NCBI GenBank assembly: GCA_016188625.1
Contig: JACPHL010000102.1
Coordinates: 1 to 9,018, forward strand
From: Candidatus Rokuibacteriota bacterium
GTDB lineage: Bacteria > Methylomirabilota > Methylomirabilia > Rokubacteriales > JACPHL01
Direction: 5' to 3'
Length of the DNA stretch: 9,018 nucleotides
Within the stretch, counting starts at the first letter, position 1. Every line of letters starts with the position of its first letter. Under the pieces are notes generated by a model, which searched no databases, was not told where the DNA came from, and saw only the letters and a program-made list of their open reading frames with translations. A program made the position numbers and the translations under genes. Of this stretch, positions 7,033-9,018 are shown one piece after another.

Positions 7033-8230
7033 CGCCGCGTCGCGACCCGGACCCCCGCCGCGGCGAGCCAGTAGGCGTGGGAGCCGAGCGCCAGGATCGC
7101 GAGGAGCCAGGCCAGCGCCGGGGGGTGGAGCCAGAGCGCGACGAGGGAGGCGAGGAGGATCAGATAGAAGAGGTCGCGATTCGCCATCCAACCCAGCAGG
7201 CCCCGCAGCCCTCGCCCCGTCTCCGCGGGCAACGCCAGCCACTTGGCCACGAGCGCACTCGCCGCGACCCCGAGGGCGGCGGCCAGGCCGACGCCCCGGA
7301 GGATGGGGAGATCGAGGACTCTCGCCGCCGTCAGCCCGAGCGCGAGGGCGAGGGCGCCGTGGATGAGGGTGTCGATGGCGACGTCGAGCCAGGCCCCCTG
7401 GGGAGACTCGAGCAGCTTCAGGCGCGCCAGTTCCCCGTCGGTGTGGTCGAGGATGGTCGCGATCTGATAGAGGCCGAGCCCGAGCGCGGAGAAGGCCAGC
7501 GAGCCGGCCCAGACCCCGACGGCGCCGAGGAGCCCGAAGGCGAGGCTCGCGAGGCTGACCTGGTTCGGAGTCACGGGGAGCCGGACCAGGAGCCGCGTCA
7601 AGGGGCGCGAGAGGCGACGGTTGACCCAGCGGTCCACGACGCCGTCGTTGGCGATCCCGCGCGCGGCGCAGAGGCGGGCCTCGGCGGCGGCGAGCTCCTC
7701 GGAGGTGGGGATGGGGAGCCAGAGGTCGCCGGGGACGGGGTGGGGACGGACCGCCCCCCGCCTGAGATCGGCCTCGAGCGCCTCGTGGATCGGGGCGCCG
7801 TCCGCGGCCAGCCTGAAGAGCGGCGCGGCAAGGGCGGGATCGGCGAGAAGCACGGGGATCGGGCCCCCGCCGTCCAGGAGTACGGTCCCTCCGCCCCGGG
7901 GAGGCGGGGACGCGGCGAGAAGGGTCTGGATCAGCCCGGGCTCGAAGAGGCTATCGGCGGGGAGGAAGAGCAATGGCTCGCGCTCGAGGCGTCGGCGCTC
8001 GGCCTCCTCGAGCCGGTCGGCCCATCGGATGGCCCCTTGGTCCGGAGCGCGGCGGGGAGGACGAAGCGCCTCACGCCGGCACGGGCAGCGGCCAGGAGGT
8101 TCCTGAGCGCGACCGGGAGCCCCGCGACCTCGGCGAGGGCGATCCGGCGTCCCTCCGGGACCGTCAGGCAGACGATGGCGATCGGGGGCGTGGGCGGCAT
8201 CCGTGCGCGCTCTGACATCAGAGGGGACAT
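7029..8230 (-). CDS. Nucleotidyltransferase-like / CDP-alcohol phosphatidyltransferase fusion, frameshifted near 8042
   Basis: The C-terminal half is a membrane CDP-alcohol phosphatidyltransferase, which moves a phosphoalcohol from CDP to an acceptor alcohol. The full DGX2ARX8GX3DX3D motif is present: D265, G266, A269, R270, G279, D283, D287 in the repaired 400-residue protein, followed by several membrane helices. The conserved lead-in DRWVNRRLSRPLTR and TPNQVSLASL is also present. The N-terminal ~190 residues resemble a MobA-like nucleotidyltransferase (AEVAGLPVALRNLLAAARAG; LLFLPADSLFEP) but lack the usual Gly-rich NTP loop and Lys. The order resembles bifunctional inositol-1-phosphate cytidylyltransferase/phosphatidyltransferase enzymes. 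Reading starts in one frame from 8230 and must shift at about 8042; the second frame alone is open from about 7973 down to TGA at 7029-7031. ATG 8230, 8218 and 8200 are all possible starts; family similarity begins about 8200. The 3' end overlaps the membrane protein gene by 4 nt. Confidence 0.8.
8040..8047 (-). other. Frameshift site (one base missing in a G run of the coding strand)
   Basis: On the minus strand GVRRFVLPAALR is read in the 8230 frame to CGG at 8044-8042. The continuation DQGAIRWADRLEEAERRRL, leading into LLFLPADSLF, is in the adjacent frame. One extra G after CGG joins them without a gap. Confidence 0.75.
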
Positions 8231-8234
8231 GAAA

Positions 8235-8263
8235 ATTCTACCTCAACCCCTCCCCGGTGAGAA
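8235..8263 (-). promoter_or_regulatory. Candidate sigma-70 promoter for the minus-strand operon
   Basis: On the minus strand TTCTCA (8263-8258) and TAGAAT (8240-8235) are separated by 17 nt, and TAGAAT matches the -10 consensus at five of six bases. Transcription would start near 8228. ATG 8230 would then be leaderless or just outside the transcript, favouring ATG 8218 or 8200. A GAGG 10 nt upstream of ATG 8230 would lie outside such a transcript. Confidence 0.4.
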
Positions 8264-8285
8264 GTGAGCATCGCCCAGGCCTCTG

Positions 8286-8294
8286 TGGTAGGCT
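8286..8294 (+). promoter_or_regulatory. Extended -10 promoter candidate for the NUDIX unit
   Basis: TGGTAGGCT has the same TG-N-TAGGCT form as 1124-1132 and lies 22 nt before ATG 8317. No clear -35 is seen. A 6-bp inverted repeat, GGCCTC (8278-8283) and GAGGCC (8301-8306), is centred on it and could be an operator or a 5'-UTR hairpin. Confidence 0.45.
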
Positions 8295-8316
8295 GGGCCT
8301 GAGGCCAGGAGGGAGG

Positions 8317-8424
8317 ATGCCACCGCGTCGGCCGAGGAGGGTCCCGGTCTTGCTGATCGACGGCTGTGGGCCCGACTGCCTCCAGCCGGACCGGGTGCCG
8401 CTCGAGGAGGTCCTGTCAGGGTGA
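8317..8424 (+). CDS. Possible 35-residue leader ORF coupled to the NUDIX gene
   Basis: ATG 8317 follows a strong AGGAGGGAGG (8307-8316; best AGGAGG-to-ATG spacer 4 nt). The frame ends at TGA 8422-8424, which overlaps the GTG start of the NUDIX gene as GTGA, the arrangement of translationally coupled genes. The peptide is basic at the N-terminus, then VPVLLIDGCGPDC with two cysteines, and ends LEEVLSG. LLIDGCGPD faintly recalls the N-terminal metal-binding strand of alkaline phosphatase/phosphodiesterase proteins, so a remnant of such a gene is an alternative. It could also be non-coding. Confidence 0.35.
   Translation: MPPRRPRRVPVLLIDGCGPDCLQPDRVPLEEVLSG
8405..8410 (+). promoter_or_regulatory. 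Ribosome binding site deciding the NUDIX GTG start
   Basis: A perfect AGGAGG lies 10 nt before GTG 8421. No other in-frame start close downstream has a comparable site. Confidence 0.55.
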
Positions 8425-8933
8425 GGGAGGAGGAGCGGTATCGCGGCCGGCTGCTCCGGCTCGTCGAGGGGCGGGCGCGCTACCCCGACGGCCGCGAAGG
8501 CCGGATTGAGGTGATCCGCCACCCCGGCGTCGCCGCGGTCGTCGCCCAGCTCGAGGATGGGCGGGTGCTCCTCCTCCGCCAGTACCGTCCGGCCGTCGAG
8601 GCCTATGTCTGGGAGATCCCCGCCGGCGTGGTCGAGGCCGGCGAGACGCCCGAGGCGTGCGCGCGGCGGGAGCTCGAGGAGGAGACCGGTTACCGGGCGG
8701 GGAAGCTTGAGCCTCTCGGCGAGATCCTGGCGGATGCCGGGTTCACCGACGAGCGGATCCACCTCTTCCGCGCCTCGGCCCTGGTCCCGACCTCCCAGTG
8801 CCTGGAGGCGGACGAGGCGACCCTGGAGGTTCACCCGCTTCCGCTCGAGCAGGCCTACCGGATGCTTGATCATGGGGAGATCCTGGACGCCGCCACCGTG
8901 ATCGGCCTGCTCCTCGTCCGCGGCCGGTCTTAG
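8421..8933 (+). CDS. NUDIX hydrolase, ADP-ribose pyrophosphatase type
   Basis: Protein of 170 residues, predicted to hydrolyse ADP-ribose or a related nucleoside diphosphate sugar to AMP and a sugar phosphate in the cytoplasm. The NUDIX box is complete: G69, E75, R83, E84, L85, E87, E88, G90, Y91 (GX5EX7REUXEEXGU), where E87/E88 bind the metal. Preceding QYRPAVEAYVWEIPAG and following ADAGFTDERIHLF match ADP-ribose pyrophosphatases rather than MutT or Nudix RNA enzymes. The length is slightly short of the E. coli enzyme (about 209), mostly at the N-terminus. GTG 8421 overlaps the stop of the possible leader ORF and has a good ribosome binding site. It is divergent from the phosphatidyltransferase operon. 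Exact substrate is inferred from family resemblance only. Confidence 0.92.
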   Translation: MREEERYRGRLLRLVEGRARYPDGREGRIEVIRHPGVAAVVAQLEDGRVLLLRQYRPAVEAYVWEIPAGVVEAGETPEACARRELEEETGYRAGKLEPLGEILADAGFTDERIHLFRASALVPTSQCLEADEATLEVHPLPLEQAYRMLDHGEILDAATVIGLLLVRGRS

Positions 8934-8945
8934 GCCGGGAACGGA

Positions 8946-8977
8946 CCGGCGGGTGAGGTTGAGGACCTCATCGCCGG
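8946..8977 (+). terminator. Strong hairpin after the NUDIX gene
   Basis: The outer stem CCGGCG (8946-8951) pairs with CGCCGG (8972-8977). The inner stem TGAGGT (8954-8959) pairs with ACCTCA (8965-8970) around a 5-nt loop, with a small 2x1 internal mismatch between the stems. It begins 13 nt after the stop codon. No T-run follows, so termination or 3'-end protection are both possible. Confidence 0.45.
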
Positions 8978-8986
8978 CGTCGGCCC

Positions 8987-9018
8987 CGGACTTCCTTCGG
9001 ACTCCTCGCGGACTCCTC
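8987..9018. repeat. 11-bp tandem repeat running off the window edge
   Basis: Three units starting CGGACT at 8987, 8998 and 9009 (CGGACTTCCTT, CGGACTCCTCG, then CGGACTCCTC cut by the edge). Too little is visible to say how many copies exist or whether the stretch lies in a gene. Confidence 0.5.

Noticed and set aside
6379-7074. Glu/Gly-rich open frame on the plus strand opposite the membrane protein
   Set aside because: The acidic, repetitive composition is what the complement of Leu/Ala/Gly membrane-helix codons gives. The minus strand explains the region.
7077-8267. Long Glu/Arg/Gly-rich open frame on the plus strand opposite the phosphatidyltransferase
   Set aside because: Same reason: it is the complement of a conserved minus-strand gene. 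It also crosses the minus-strand promoter region.
8934-9018. Readable peptide in the NUDIX frame after its stop (GEVEDLIAGVGPGL and on)
   Set aside because: There is no start codon with a ribosome binding site, and the bases are better explained by the hairpin at 8946-8977 and the 11-bp repeat.

Overview
The window is about 9 kb of very GC-rich bacterial DNA. It is gene-dense, with short intergenic gaps and overlapping start and stop codons. An ADP-heptose-type glycosyltransferase at the left edge points to a Gram-negative with LPS. High GC, GTG/TTG starts, a CyaB-like adenylate cyclase and a nucleotidyltransferase/CDP-alcohol phosphatidyltransferase fusion would fit lineages such as Rokubacteria/NC10 (Methylomirabilota) or deltaproteobacteria. 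That placement is a guess; no rRNA or marker gene is present.

Layout, left to right. (1) 1-1082, plus strand: the 3' part of a family-9 glycosyltransferase, then a small TfoX/Sxy N-terminal-like protein 8 nt later, then a hairpin at 1088-1112. (2) 1124-5988, plus strand: an extended -10 promoter candidate, then a [4Fe-4S] molybdopterin oxidoreductase broken by one missing base near 1772. Next come a small coiled-coil protein made of 36-residue repeats and, overlapping it by 17 nt, a GAF-GAF-PAS-class III adenylate cyclase with a TPR-like tail. (3) 6067-8230, minus strand: a putative CDP-alcohol phosphatidyltransferase with a degenerate nucleotidyltransferase domain, also broken by one missing base (near 8042). 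It overlaps by ATGA a UPF0104/LPG-synthase-TM-like membrane protein. (4) 8286-8933, plus strand, divergent: a second extended -10 promoter with the same TGNTAGGCT core, a possible 35-codon leader ORF, and a NUDIX hydrolase of the ADP-ribose pyrophosphatase type. (5) 8934-9018: a strong hairpin and an 11-bp tandem repeat running off the window.

How they may work together. The Mo enzyme, coiled-coil protein and cyclase lie head-to-tail with a 12-nt gap and a 17-nt overlap, so they look co-transcribed. The cyclase has all expected catalytic residues and the Lys/Thr pair typical of ATP-specific class IIIb cyclases. Its second GAF carries a complete NKFDE motif of cyclic-nucleotide-binding GAFs, suggesting cAMP feedback. 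The coiled-coil protein is the least described element and the best candidate for a new partner or scaffold. The minus-strand pair looks like a membrane phospholipid synthesis and transport unit of unknown product.

Both frameshifts are single-base losses in G/C runs inside otherwise intact conserved proteins. Assembly error is at least as likely as gene decay. No RNA gene, CRISPR array, insertion sequence or phage gene was seen.
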